NCBI GenBank assembly: GCA_019636445.1
Contig: JAHBXO010000004.1
Span: 62,001 to 126,000, forward strand
Origin: Gemmataceae bacterium
Lineage (GTDB): Bacteria > Planctomycetota > Planctomycetia > Gemmatales > Gemmataceae
Direction: 5' to 3'
Length of the DNA stretch: 64,000 nucleotides
The notes beneath the pieces were generated by a model that saw nothing but the letters and a program-made list of their open reading frames with translations, ran no database searches and was not told the origin of the DNA. Shown piece by piece: positions 34,343 to 43,259 of the stretch (positions are counted from its first letter, which is position 1; each line of letters begins with the position of its first letter). The position numbers and the translations under genes were made by a program.

Positions 34343-36769
34343 ATGAATTTCAAAATGGCCTGGATCCTCCTCGCCGTGCTGCTGCTCGCCATCGGCGGGC
34401 TGCTGGTGTCCACGCTGCTCGACGATTCCCCGGCCGCGGGGGAGCTGCTCCTGCGCCCGCTCGCAGGCGTGAAAGAGGACGAGATCGACGGCGTGGAGAT
34501 CGTGCGCGCCGAGCCGGGCGAGGAGAAGATCGCCTTCACGCGCACCGGCAAGGACCGGTGGGATATCGTGGAGCCGGGGCGGAGCAAGGCGGACGCGCTT
34601 TCCGTGAAGAAGATCATCACGGACCTGATGATGCTCAAGCCGGTGCCGTCGCCGGATGTGACGCCGAGCAAATCGGCTCACGGGCTGGACAAACCGGGCC
34701 TCCGCGTGACGTTGAAGTCCGGCACGAAGAGCGCGACGTTGAACCTGGGCGACACGACGATCGGCCGGAACGCCGTGACGTTCGTGACCACCGGTGACCG
34801 GCCCGACGTGCCCGTCGCGGTGCTGCGGTCGGATATCGATGGTCTGTTCCGCCCCGACGCCGCCGGCGCAGCGGGTAAGTCGTCGCAGAAGGCCAAGTGG
34901 ATCGGCGACTATCGCCAGAAGGCGTTCTTCCTCGGCTCGCAGGACCTCGGCACCGAGACGGAGTCGATCACGATCGCGAAGGGGGACAAGTCGACGAAAC
35001 TCGTCCGCAACGCTGCCACCGGCGAGTGGACCTTTGCCACGCCGGCGTTCGGCCTCGCGGACACCGCCGGCGACCCGCAGGCGCCGCCGGCCGCGTTCAC
35101 CGGCGTCCGCCCGCTCGTGTCGGCGCTCACGGCGCTGCAGGTGCTCGCGCCCGACGACTTCCTTGAGAATCCCGAATCGGTGGAAAAGTACGGCCTCGCC
35201 GCCAACGACAAGGACGTGATCCGCATCGAGGTGAAGCCGAAGGACGGCCCGGCCGAGGTGCTGCTCGTCGGCAAGCGTGTCGACGACAAGTCGGACAAGT
35301 TCTACTGCAAGCTGGCGACCGATTCGATCGTGGCGAAAGCGACCGCCACGCCGGAACGCATCGCGGCGTTCGCGAAGGTGGCGACCGATCCGAGCGACCT
35401 GCGGGACCGCTCGCTGATTCCCGATGCCAAACAGTTCTCCGTGGACGCGATGGACCTGATCGTTGGGAATTCCACCGCGAAGCTGCGGCGCATCCCGACC
35501 ACGGCGGACGCCCGCTGGACGCTCTACGGCGGCCCGAACGACCCGCCGACGGCGGGCCTGGCGGCGCAGGACCTCGTGACCGCGCTGGCGAAGCCCCGCA
35601 TCGCGAAGGAAGTGCTGGCGGCGCCGAACGACGCCGCCTTCGCCGAAAAGCAAGTCGAGGTGCAGCTCTGGTACAACGGGCTGGAGACCGGTGCCCCGGC
35701 AGACCCCGATAAGCTGCCCGCCGAGGCGAAGCTCAAAGGCGCGCCGTCGCTGACGCTCGTCTTCGGCAAGAAGGACGGCGACAGCGTGTTCGTGCGGCGC
35801 ACCACGGCCGATGGCATTCGCACCGACATGAAGGTCCCGGAGAACCTGCTGCTCTCCGTGAAGAAGGACCGCCTCGCGTTCCTCGACCCGAAGTTGAAGT
35901 CGTTCCCAACGAACGCGGTGAAGACGCTGACGCTGAAACGCGGCGCCGAGACGATCGCGATTTCCAGCGACGGCAAGGCGCACGCGGACCAGTGGAAGTT
36001 CACCACGCCCGAGAAGCTGAAGGGCCAGACGGCGGACGCCGGCAAGGTGGGGGAACTCCTGAATCTCGCGGCGATCATGGTGCCGACGCGGATCGCGGCC
36101 GAGAACGCCACGGATGCGGACTTGGCGAAGTTCGGTGTTGGCGCGGCGGCGAAGTCGACCGTGACGATTGCGTTCGACACCGACAAGGAACCGGCGCGCG
36201 TCTACGAGTTCGGCGGCGAGACCGAGGACAAGACCGGCGTGTACCTGCGCGTCGACGCGAAGCCGGTCGTCCGCGCGATCCCGAAGGCGATCGCGGAGCG
36301 ATTCCAGACCGACGATTTGCGCGACCGACTGGTGTGCACGATTGACCCGAAGAAGATCAAGGCGATCTCGCTCATCGGCTGGAAGCAGGCGTTGAAGAAG
36401 CCGACGAAGTACCGATTCGAGCGTGCCGGCGACGGGTGGAAACTGACGGAACCGGCCGACGAGAAGCGCGCGCCGGATCCGGCGCGGCTGGAGGTGCTGC
36501 TGGCGTCGCTGTCGGCACCGCGCGCGGTGGCGCTCTACGCCGGCGGGTTCAAGCCCGAGATGGGGTTCGACCTTCAGGCGGCGGACAACAACCTCGAAGT
36601 CCACATGGAGATGGAGGACAAGTCGATCGTGTCCTGGCACTTCGCGAAGGAAACGGACGGCGGCGCGAACTACTACGGCTGGACGAGTGCCCGCAAGGAC
36701 GACGTGTTCACGATCTCGTCGGCAGTCTTGCGGCAGTTCCGGGAGAAGCCGGATTCGCTGTTGAAGTAG
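34343..36769 (+). CDS. DUF4340 domain protein
   Basis: An 808-residue membrane-anchored protein: one N-terminal helix (MAWILLAVLLLAIGGLLVST) and a long extracytoplasmic part with repeated DUF4340 units. The first, residues 50-260, has VEIVRAEPGEEKIAFTRTGK, DRWDIVEPGRSKADA and LKPVPSPDVTPS; further units recur to the C terminus (GRKEKLAFLDPKLKSFP-like, WKFTTPEKLKGQTADAGKV, GDGWKLTEPADEKRAPDPAR). DUF4340 proteins are commonly found with GldA/F/G-type ABC genes, as here, and are thought to be part of the exported assembly. It is the last gene of the operon, 27 bases after the GldG-like gene. Confidence 0.9.
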   Translation: MNFKMAWILLAVLLLAIGGLLVSTLLDDSPAAGELLLRPLAGVKEDEIDGVEIVRAEPGEEKIAFTRTGKDRWDIVEPGRSKADALSVKKIITDLMMLKPVPSPDVTPSKSAHGLDKPGLRVTLKSGTKSATLNLGDTTIGRNAVTFVTTGDRPDVPVAVLRSDIDGLFRPDAAGAAGKSSQKAKWIGDYRQKAFFLGSQDLGTETESITIAKGDKSTKLVRNAATGEWTFATPAFGLADTAGDPQAPPAAFTGVRPLVSALTALQVLAPDDFLENPESVEKYGLAANDKDVIRIEVKPKDGPAEVLLVGKRVDDKSDKFYCKLATDSIVAKATATPERIAAFAKVATDPSDLRDRSLIPDAKQFSVDAMDLIVGNSTAKLRRIPTTADARWTLYGGPNDPPTAGLAAQDLVTALAKPRIAKEVLAAPNDAAFAEKQVEVQLWYNGLETGAPADPDKLPAEAKLKGAPSLTLVFGKKDGDSVFVRRTTADGIRTDMKVPENLLLSVKKDRLAFLDPKLKSFPTNAVKTLTLKRGAETIAISSDGKAHADQWKFTTPEKLKGQTADAGKVGELLNLAAIMVPTRIAAENATDADLAKFGVGAAAKSTVTIAFDTDKEPARVYEFGGETEDKTGVYLRVDAKPVVRAIPKAIAERFQTDDLRDRLVCTIDPKKIKAISLIGWKQALKKPTKYRFERAGDGWKLTEPADEKRAPDPARLEVLLASLSAPRAVALYAGGFKPEMGFDLQAADNNLEVHMEMEDKSIVSWHFAKETDGGANYYGWTSARKDDVFTISSAVLRQFREKPDSLLK

Positions 36770-36775
36770 GCCGGA

Positions 36776-37123
36776 TCAACGCGGCGGGGTGACGAGGAGC
36801 TTGAGGATCTCGTCGCCGAGCGGCGTGGCGAAGCGGGCGCCGATGAGGCAATCGCCGTTCGTCACGGGCGTGACGTGGACGACCTTGAGGCCGATGCTCA
36901 CCATCACCCCCGCCAGTTCCGCCTCGAGGGTCGCGGCGAGTTCGTCTCCGGGCCGCAGGTGCGTTGCGGTCAGCATGCTCAATCCCGTCGCCGAGACGTT
37001 CCAGACGAGTCCGTTCACCGGTTTCTTGTAATCCGCCTGCGGGGCAATCCGGCAGGTGGTGGCGATGGCAGGTTCGTAGCGTGGGCTGACGCGGCGTTCG
37101 GAGTTCGAAACGGTGCGGCTCAT
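36776..37123 (-). CDS. PilZ domain protein
   Basis: A 115-residue protein that is almost entirely a PilZ domain. The c-di-GMP-binding motif RxxxR appears as RRVSPRYE near residue 9, and the second motif, normally D/NxSxxG, as VWNVSATGLSM. PilZ domains bind cyclic di-GMP and control surface or motility functions. I chose the ATG at 37123; the open frame upstream would add 121 residues of Arg/Pro-rich sequence without family features. It converges on the DUF4340 gene with a 6-base gap. Confidence 0.85.
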   Translation of the reverse strand: MSRTVSNSERRVSPRYEPAIATTCRIAPQADYKKPVNGLVWNVSATGLSMLTATHLRPGDELAATLEAELAGVMVSIGLKVVHVTPVTNGDCLIGARFATPLGDEILKLLVTPPR

Positions 37124-37194
37124 GGCGGATTCCCGGTGCGACGTTCCGCCAGTGTAACGCGAACGGTCGGCCGATGCCAGAATTCCGTTTCGCG

Positions 37195-38604
37195 TTAGCT
37201 CGTGCGACCCGCGCGGAGGCCGGCGAGGAGTTGGCGGAATCCGCGCCACCGCTCGCGGAATCCTCGGCCGTGGACAAGCCTGAGGTAGCCGCGTGGCACG
37301 TCGCCGGAACTGCCGGATTCGGCGTGAGGGCGAAACTTGCCGGATCGGTTGGTGATCACCTGCGGCACGGTCATTTCGAGCAGCCCTTCCATCCCTTGTG
37401 TCGAACCCCAACCGCTGGCGCCGCGGCCGCCGAACGGTGTGCCCGGGTGGGCCGTGGGAACGATCACGTCGTTGATCGTGATGCATCCGACCGGGAGCCG
37501 GGCCGCGAGGATTCGAGCCGCTTCGGTATCGGAAGTGATGATGGACGCGGTCAGCTTCAACTTTGTTTCACCGTCCCGCTCGAGCGCCTCGTCGAGGGAA
37601 TCGAACGGCGTGACGGTCAGCAGCGGTGCGAAAAGCGCCTCGCGATTCGCCGCGAGGTTCCGTTCGCCGTTCGCGTTTACGATGACGGTCGGATTTCCTT
37701 CGATGACTTCGCAACCGGCGGCCTTCGCTGCCGCGAGCAACCGTTCACGGTGGTCCGCTTCGCCCGGCATCGCGAGGTCGGGCCGATCCGGTGATAAGAG
37801 CGAGCGAAGTCGCTCGAGGAATGCCGCGAACGCCGGACGTGCCACGAGGACGCGGCGCACGGCCATGCAGGTCTGACCGTGATTCAAGGTCGATCCGTAG
37901 CGGGCGAGCTTCGCGGCGAGATCGAGGTCGGCGTCCTTCAGCACGAACATCGCATCACAGCCGGAAAGCTCGAGCGTGGAGGGGATTAATCGTTCGCCGA
38001 GGCGGCGGGCGATGGCACGGCCGACGGGTTCGGAGCCGGTGAAGTGGAGGAAGTCGATGGCGGATTCGACCAGCGCCGGTCCGGCGTCGCGCGTTGCGGG
38101 GAGCCTTTGGATCAGGTCTGGAGGGAAGTCGGCGTGAAGGAACAGTTCGTGCAGGATTTCGGCCGAACGCGGGGCGAGTTCGCTTGGCTTCCAGAGTACG
38201 GCGTTTCCGGCGGCCAGGGCGTGGAGGATCGGCACGGCGTTCAGGAAGACAGGATAGTTCCAGGTGCCGATGAGGCCGACGACGCCGCGCGGGCGGCGGT
38301 GGACCGTGTCGCGGCAGCCCCAGAGCCAGAGCGGGCGATCGCCGACACGGCGCGGGGCGAGGATACTCGCGGCGCGGCGTTCGAGGAATTTGGCGGCCGA
38401 CGCCGTCGGCACGAGGTCGGTGGCGACGAGTTCGTCCGGCGAGCGCTTCACGTCGGCCTGTGCCGCCGAACACAGCGCAGCGGCCGACTCGACGAGCCGA
38501 TAGCGGAATTCGCGGATCGGACTTAATCGTTCGCGGATCGGCCGTTGCGACCACGCGGCCTGCGCGGCCCGCGCACGGGCGCATTCGTTCGAGAATCGCG
38601 TCAT
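37195..38604 (-). CDS. Aldehyde dehydrogenase family protein
   Basis: A 469-residue NAD(P)-dependent aldehyde dehydrogenase. From the ATG at 38604 the catalytic residues are Asn116 (LIGTWNYP), Glu212 (STLELSGCD) and Cys246 (NHGQTCMAVRR). GSEPVGRAIA is the cofactor-binding turn. The C-terminal third (VPTAHPGTPFGGRGASGWGS) is typical. The substrate is not predictable. A GTG eight codons upstream (38628) is an alternative start; TATCTT stands six bases before the ATG, again suggesting a short or absent leader. It is upstream of the PilZ gene on the same strand with a 71-base gap. Confidence 0.92.
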   Translation of the reverse strand: MTRFSNECARARAAQAAWSQRPIRERLSPIREFRYRLVESAAALCSAAQADVKRSPDELVATDLVPTASAAKFLERRAASILAPRRVGDRPLWLWGCRDTVHRRPRGVVGLIGTWNYPVFLNAVPILHALAAGNAVLWKPSELAPRSAEILHELFLHADFPPDLIQRLPATRDAGPALVESAIDFLHFTGSEPVGRAIARRLGERLIPSTLELSGCDAMFVLKDADLDLAAKLARYGSTLNHGQTCMAVRRVLVARPAFAAFLERLRSLLSPDRPDLAMPGEADHRERLLAAAKAAGCEVIEGNPTVIVNANGERNLAANREALFAPLLTVTPFDSLDEALERDGETKLKLTASIITSDTEAARILAARLPVGCITINDVIVPTAHPGTPFGGRGASGWGSTQGMEGLLEMTVPQVITNRSGKFRPHAESGSSGDVPRGYLRLVHGRGFRERWRGFRQLLAGLRAGRTS

Positions 38605-38661
38605 GGATTCAAGATAGGCACGTGGCACGAGTTGACCGATCGTTCGAGTCGCCCGCTCCCG

Positions 38662-39480
38662 CTACCGGATCCATTCATCGATCTTCAAATGTCGATAACC
38701 ACCGTAACTGGATAGCGGCTGATAATACTGGCAACCTTCGAAGAAATAGTGCGTCACCTGGCTGTGCCGGGTGCGCGTTTTGTCGATGTGCGTGCCGCCG
38801 CCGTGCAGCAGGTTCGAGGCCCAGATCAGTGCCTGCCCCTTCTTCAGGATCGCATAGCTTGGTTCAAGTTTGCGATCCCGGACGATTTTCTCGATGTAGT
38901 CTTCGTAGAGCGGGTAGTGAGACGGGCCGGGGCCGGGGGCCACGTCCTCCATCGTGACGACGGGGAGACGGTGGCTTCCGGGGTAGTAGACGAGTGCGCC
39001 GTTGCCGCGGTCGATGTCTTCGAGTGCCACCCAGACGCCGCACATGTAGGTTGGCGGATCGGAGGCGAAGTGGATCACATCCGAATGGACGCGCTGTTCG
39101 GTTCCGATGGGGAAGTTGAGGGTCTGGAACGGACGGGGCTTTCGGCCATAAAGCTGCCGGAGCGCGCGAAGCACGCGTGGAGCGAGCGCGATGGATCGGA
39201 CCGCGCGGCTGATTTTCCAACCGTCGAAGACCCGGCTCCCGTGGTGCAAGTTCGACTTCATGTCCGGGTGGTCCGCGAGTTCCGCGATGGCGGCGTCGAG
39301 GTCCCGCTCCGGGATGCCGGGGTCAAAAATCAGATGGCCGGAATCGTGGAATTGGCCATACTCGGCGTCGCTGAGGACCGGCCGACTCCGCCGGGAAAAA
39401 TCGAGGAGTCTTTGTACGCCCGGCAATTGTCGGATCGCTCCGCGCACCCGGTGGCGCAGGCCCAGCATGGCCATCGACAT
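38662..39480 (-). CDS. Phytanoyl-CoA dioxygenase (PhyH) family protein
   Basis: A 272-residue 2-oxoglutarate/Fe(II) dioxygenase of the PhyH family. The metal triad is His132 and Asp134 (RVHSDVIHF) and His226 (SNLLHGGGTHI); Arg236 or Arg238 in DKTRTRHSQ would bind 2-oxoglutarate. PNFPIGTEQ-type and WVALEDIDRGNGALVYYPGS strands fit the double-stranded beta-helix. I chose the ATG at 39480, with GGGGGGAA upstream, over one five codons earlier. The substrate is unknown; members hydroxylate lipids and many small molecules. It is in the same direction as the neighbouring polyprenyl synthase but separated by 84 bases. Confidence 0.88.
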   Translation of the reverse strand: MSMAMLGLRHRVRGAIRQLPGVQRLLDFSRRSRPVLSDAEYGQFHDSGHLIFDPGIPERDLDAAIAELADHPDMKSNLHHGSRVFDGWKISRAVRSIALAPRVLRALRQLYGRKPRPFQTLNFPIGTEQRVHSDVIHFASDPPTYMCGVWVALEDIDRGNGALVYYPGSHRLPVVTMEDVAPGPGPSHYPLYEDYIEKIVRDRKLEPSYAILKKGQALIWASNLLHGGGTHIDKTRTRHSQVTHYFFEGCQYYQPLSSYGGYRHLKIDEWIR

Positions 39481-39564
39481 GATCGTTCCCCCCAACCCGC
39501 TTCGATACCCCCTTCGGCCAAGTAGCGTCGGATCCTTGATGTGTCAATAGCGACCATGAAAGGT

Positions 39565-40548
39565 TTACGTCTCCCGTCGCATGGCCCACTCGGTCAATGA
39601 TTCCAGTATGCTCCGGCACTCGCCCGGCGGCAGACAGTCGAGTTCCGACCGTGACCGCTTGGCGTGGTCCGCAGCCACTATCGCGGCACTGTCGATCGCT
39701 CCGGTTCGCGCGATCGCGGTCTGGATCACCTTCCGGTCGCCGCGCGTGATCGCGTCGCGTACGGTTTCCGGGTCGGGGTGCCGGGCCAAGCAGTGGATCA
39801 GGGGCAGCGTGAGCTTGCGTTCGTCGAGGTCGGTGCCGAGCGTCTTGCCGGTTTTCGTCTCGTCGCCGGCGAGGTCGAGGATGTCGTCGGCGATCTGGAA
39901 TGCGATGCCGAGGTGCCGGCCGTAGCAGGCGAGTTTGTCGGCGACGTATTCGGTGGCACCGGCATACAGCGCTCCGAGCCGGCCGGCGACTTCGGTCAGC
40001 GCGGCGGTCTTGCCGTCGACGATGGCGAAGTAGTCGGCTTCCGTCAGGTGCAGGTTCCCGCGTTCGCTCACCTGCCGCAACTCGCCGGCACAGACTCGCG
40101 TGGTCGATTCGCCGATCCATTCGCAGGCCCGACGATCGACGCGGCTGGCCAGAAGGAACGCCTGCGAGAACAGCATGTCCCCCAGCAGGATGCTGATCTT
40201 GTTCCCCCATTGGGCGTTGATGGTGCTGGCGTGGCGGCGGACGGCGGCTTCGTCGAGCACGTCGTCGTGCACGAGCGTGGCCGTGTGGATCATCTCCAAC
40301 GAGGCGGCGAGGATGTGATGGCGTTCGTTCACGGGGCCGTTCGCCTTCGCGGCGAGCAGGAGAATCGCAGGGCGGAGCCGCTTGCCGCGATAGTGCTTCA
40401 AGTGCTCGACGAGCGTGGCGAACGGTGTGCGGTAAGAATCGAGGGCGGCATCGAAGATCGCGTCGGCGGCGTCGAGGTCCGCGAGGATCGGGGCGAAGGG
40501 GAGCGCGGGAAGTTTCCCGGCGGGCTTGGCCGGACGAACGGCAGTCAT
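39565..40548 (-). CDS. Trans-polyprenyl diphosphate synthase
   Basis: A 327-residue isoprenyl diphosphate synthase, which builds linear polyprenyl chains for quinones or other isoprenoids. The first Asp-rich motif is DDVLD at 95-99 and the second is DDILD at 221-225, each in the usual setting (TLVHDDVLDEAAVRR and AFQIADDILDLAGDETKTGK). The GKRLRPA motif is at 55-61. The residue before the first motif is not aromatic, so a long-chain product is likely (octaprenyl to decaprenyl), an inference. It is the last gene of an operon; the ATG is 12 bases after the moaC stop. Confidence 0.95.
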   Translation of the reverse strand: MTAVRPAKPAGKLPALPFAPILADLDAADAIFDAALDSYRTPFATLVEHLKHYRGKRLRPAILLLAAKANGPVNERHHILAASLEMIHTATLVHDDVLDEAAVRRHASTINAQWGNKISILLGDMLFSQAFLLASRVDRRACEWIGESTTRVCAGELRQVSERGNLHLTEADYFAIVDGKTAALTEVAGRLGALYAGATEYVADKLACYGRHLGIAFQIADDILDLAGDETKTGKTLGTDLDERKLTLPLIHCLARHPDPETVRDAITRGDRKVIQTAIARTGAIDSAAIVAADHAKRSRSELDCLPPGECRSILESLTEWAMRRET

Positions 40549-40560
40549 GGCGGTTCCGGG

Positions 40561-41049
40561 CTACTCGGCGCCGCGTCGGAAGTCGCCGGACTGGCCGCCC
40601 GACTTCGCTTCCAACCGCACGCGCTCGATGGTCATCCCGCGATCCACGGCCTTGCACATGTCGTAGATCGTCAGGGCTGCCACGGTAACCGCAGTCAGGG
40701 CCTCCATTTCAACACCGGTGCGGCCGAAAATCCGCGCCGTCGCCGTAATGGCGAGCAGGGCGGGATCGTCCGGCCAGGAAAAATCCACCGAAACCGACGT
40801 GAGCGCGAGCGGGTGGCACAGGGGGATGAGATCGCCGGTCTTCTTGGCGGCCTGGATGCCGGCGATGCGGGCGACGGCGAGGACGTCGCCCTTCTTAGAC
40901 GCCGTGCCGGCCTGGATCTTCGCGCGGGTGGCAGGATCCATGCGCACGAGGGCGGTTGCCGTCGCGGATCGCTCGGTTTCGGGCTTGCCGCCAACGTCCA
41001 CCATGCGGGCCGCGCCGGCGGCATCGAAGTGCGTGAATCCGTCAGACAC
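40561..41049 (-). CDS. moaC: Cyclic pyranopterin monophosphate synthase
   Basis: A 162-residue MoaC, which converts the MoaA product to cyclic pyranopterin monophosphate in molybdenum cofactor synthesis. The hallmark is LIPLCHPL (74-81) with the conserved His79, followed by [13 protein letters not shown] and YDMCKAVD. I chose the GTG at 41049, which gives family length and begins [21 protein letters not shown]. The GTG overlaps the stop of the upstream gene (GTGTCTGA). The other moa genes are not in this window. Confidence 0.95.
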   Translation of the reverse strand: MSDGFTHFDAAGAARMVDVGGKPETERSATATALVRMDPATRAKIQAGTASKKGDVLAVARIAGIQAAKKTGDLIPLCHPLALTSVSVDFSWPDDPALLAITATARIFGRTGVEMEALTAVTVAALTIYDMCKAVDRGMTIERVRLEAKSGGQSGDFRRGAE

Positions 41050-41347
41050 GGTCGGCTCCGGCGGAGGGCGAGAAGGAACGGCGATCGTCCGACATCGAAA
41101 CCACCAGATCGAGCAGAAGCCGGTCTTCGTGGGACACGAGTTGTCGGAGTTCGCCATCCGGAACGGCGCGGACGAGGCCGGACCACGCGTGACCGATCCG
41201 GTCGCCGAGTTCCGGCGGAATGGTGGTCAGCAGGCCGGTCACGGCGCCAAGCCCCTGGGAATCATGCACGTAATCGTGGATCGCAGGCCGAAACGGATCC
41301 AGCAATTCCATCAGCATTCGGACCGGGTTCGCATACGGCAACGTCAT
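41042..41347 (-). CDS. Hypothetical protein overlapping moaC
   Basis: A 101-residue protein that I do not recognise. It is helical and leucine-rich ([60 protein letters not shown]) with no signal peptide. AGGAGGG stands 6 bases before the ATG at 41347. Its stop codon overlaps the moaC start by 8 bases, so the two are translationally coupled. It is the first gene of the operon with moaC and the polyprenyl synthase. Coupling suggests a related role, but nothing in the sequence shows it. Confidence 0.75.
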   Translation of the reverse strand: MTLPYANPVRMLMELLDPFRPAIHDYVHDSQGLGAVTGLLTTIPPELGDRIGHAWSGLVRAVPDGELRQLVSHEDRLLLDLVVSMSDDRRSFSPSAGADRV

Positions 41348-41648
41348 CCGCGTCCCTCCTGGAACGGATCGTCACGATGGGGCGAGTGGCGTGCGGACTA
41401 CGATAGCTCGGCAGTCGTGGGCGGACAGTCCGCATGGTCGATCAAAGTGGCTTCATGGTCGGAAAGTTCGACGCAGCAAGTGGCGAGATCGTGTCGTTGG
41501 TCATGCGCTGTGGAATGGCAGAACGATGAGTCTTGGGGATTTTCTGTTAGACGCGACGGCTCGGAATGTGATAACGTTGTACCTGCGGGCTCGGAGTTCC
41601 ATTTCTTCTCGCCCGCGATTTCCTTTTCTATTCTTCGTAGGTACCCTG
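41348..41648 (+). other. Intergenic region before the DUF1559 gene
   Basis: No gene-like ORF is present. The right half is more AT-rich (TTGGGGATTTTCTGTTAGAC, TGATAACGTTGTACC) and probably carries the promoter of the DUF1559 gene, but I cannot settle on one -10. Confidence 0.4.
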
Positions 41649-42707
41649 ATGTCCTCTCTCACTCCAAATCGACGAAAGGGGTTCACGCTGATCGAACTCC
41701 TCGTCGTGATCGCGATCATCGCGATCCTGATCGGTCTGCTGTTGCCGGCCGTGCAAAAGGTGCGCGAAGCGGCCGCTCGTGCAAAGTGCACGAACAACCT
41801 CAAGCAGATTGGTCTCGCCCTGCACTCGTACCACGACTCGAACGGGTATCAGGTTCCCGGCACGACGCAGGACCAGCCGCCATGGGGTCCGGCCGCGTCG
41901 AACTGGGGCGCGTCCTGGATGATCTACATCCTGCCGTTCATCGAGCAGAACGCGCTTTATGGTCAACTGACGATCGGCGGTGGCACGGGCTACGGCAACA
42001 CGGCCAATGGTGCCCGCTACAACAACGTGAAGATCCCGATCTATCGTTGCCCATCGTCGCCGCTGCCGGAAACGACCACCAGCTCCGTTCCCGGTGGAAC
42101 GGCGGGCCAGATGATGATGCCGACCTATGTCGCCATCGCGGGTGCGACCAATGGCGTCATCCCGACCACGCTTTACAACGAAATCCGCTACCGTACGCCC
42201 GGCACCGCCGCGGGTTGCTGCTCCGGCGGCATCATCGGCGGTGGTGGACCGATGCCCTCGAACATGAAGCTCACTTTCGCAAGCATCACGGACGGCTTGA
42301 GCAACACGATGTACATCAGCGAGCAAGGCGATTTCATGTACACGCTTGATAACTCCAAGCAAGCGTGGAATGCCGCTGGGCCGCACGGTTGGACCATCGG
42401 TTGGGGGACCACCTTCCAGGTGAACAGCACGACGGCTGGCTCCGACAATCGCGCGTTCAATACGACGACCGTTCGCTATCAGATCAATCAGAAGCGAGGT
42501 TGGCAGAACGCGCCGGGCAACTGCGGAACGACGGGCATTTGTGACAATGCCAGCCACAACGTCCCGCTGAACTCCGCACACAGCGGCGGCGTCATCGGGT
42601 TGTTCGGCGACGGCAGCGTGCGGTTCCTGCGCGATTCGCTGCAACTGCAAACGCTCGGTCAGATCTCCACACGGGACGATGGCGGAACGCCGTCGGATCT
42701 GAACTGA
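41649..42707 (+). CDS. DUF1559 pilin-like protein
   Basis: A 352-residue protein of the DUF1559 family, abundant in planctomycetes. The N terminus [17 protein letters not shown] is a type IV prepilin/pseudopilin cleavage and methylation signal; mature protein would begin at Phe after KG. It is followed by [20 protein letters not shown] and [16 protein letters not shown], and ends with [20 protein letters not shown], both family hallmarks. It is probably assembled by a type II secretion or type IV pilus system. The ATG at 41649 gives this N terminus; the frame is open further upstream. It is followed by a terminator and a small lipoprotein gene, a common pairing. Confidence 0.95.
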   Translation: MSSLTPNRRKGFTLIELLVVIAIIAILIGLLLPAVQKVREAAARAKCTNNLKQIGLALHSYHDSNGYQVPGTTQDQPPWGPAASNWGASWMIYILPFIEQNALYGQLTIGGGTGYGNTANGARYNNVKIPIYRCPSSPLPETTTSSVPGGTAGQMMMPTYVAIAGATNGVIPTTLYNEIRYRTPGTAAGCCSGGIIGGGGPMPSNMKLTFASITDGLSNTMYISEQGDFMYTLDNSKQAWNAAGPHGWTIGWGTTFQVNSTTAGSDNRAFNTTTVRYQINQKRGWQNAPGNCGTTGICDNASHNVPLNSAHSGGVIGLFGDGSVRFLRDSLQLQTLGQISTRDDGGTPSDLN

Positions 42708-42728
42708 CCGATATGAGTTCCAACCAGT

Positions 42729-42766
42729 GGCCGCGCAGACCTCGTGTCTTCGCGGCCCGCTTTTTT
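42729..42766 (+). terminator. Terminator after the DUF1559 gene
   Basis: GGCCGCG/CGCGGCC (42729-42757) encloses a smaller AGAC/GTCT stem and is followed by CGCTTTTTT. It lies 22 bases after the stop codon. Confidence 0.85.
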
Positions 42767-42795
42767 CACCCCTTCGAACCACACGGATCATTCGC

Positions 42796-43206
42796 ATGCG
42801 CAAGTTCCTGTCCGGATTGGCCCACGTGGCCCTATTGACGGTTATCGTTGGCTGCGGCGGCCCGCCGGCCCCCAAAATGGCCACGGTGAAAGGGAAGATC
42901 AACATCGACGCCAGCCCGCTCGCGTCCGGCAAAATCGCCTTCGAGGGCACCGATGGCACGCCACCGATCATCCTCGACATCAAGAATGGCGTCTATGAAG
43001 GGCAGGTCACCGTTGGACCGAAGACCATTCGCATCATGTCCTACAAAACGGTGGCCATGCCGAAGACCGGCATGACCGGGCCGGAGTATGACAACCAGAA
43101 GATCGAAGAGAACATCATCCCCGCCCGGTACAATACCGAGTCGAAAACCGTCAAGGAAATCGTGGAAGGTACCAACGAGATCGATCTTGGCGTTACCGCC
43201 AAGTAA
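42796..43206 (+). CDS. Small lipoprotein paired with the DUF1559 protein
   Basis: A 136-residue lipoprotein: MRKFLSGLAHVALLTVIVGC gives a signal with lipobox VIVGC. The mature part (ATVKGKINIDASPLASGKIA, GVYEGQVTVGPKTIRI) is a beta-sandwich resembling a carboxypeptidase regulatory/transthyretin-like fold. Small proteins of this type commonly follow DUF1559 genes in Gemmata, suggesting a shared surface structure; this is inference. A terminator separates it from the DUF1559 gene, although read-through could co-express both. Confidence 0.85.
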   Translation: MRKFLSGLAHVALLTVIVGCGGPPAPKMATVKGKINIDASPLASGKIAFEGTDGTPPIILDIKNGVYEGQVTVGPKTIRIMSYKTVAMPKTGMTGPEYDNQKIEENIIPARYNTESKTVKEIVEGTNEIDLGVTAK

Positions 43207-43259
43207 TTGCTTCGTCGGACTTCCACCGACGGCCGGACTTTCACCCCAACCCGCTCGCC

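Noticed and set aside
34103..36640. An 845-codon open frame on the minus strand opposite the DUF4340 gene
   Set aside because: It is an antisense shadow of a GC-rich gene, with Arg/His/Val-rich composition and no motifs. The plus-strand DUF4340 protein is clearly real.
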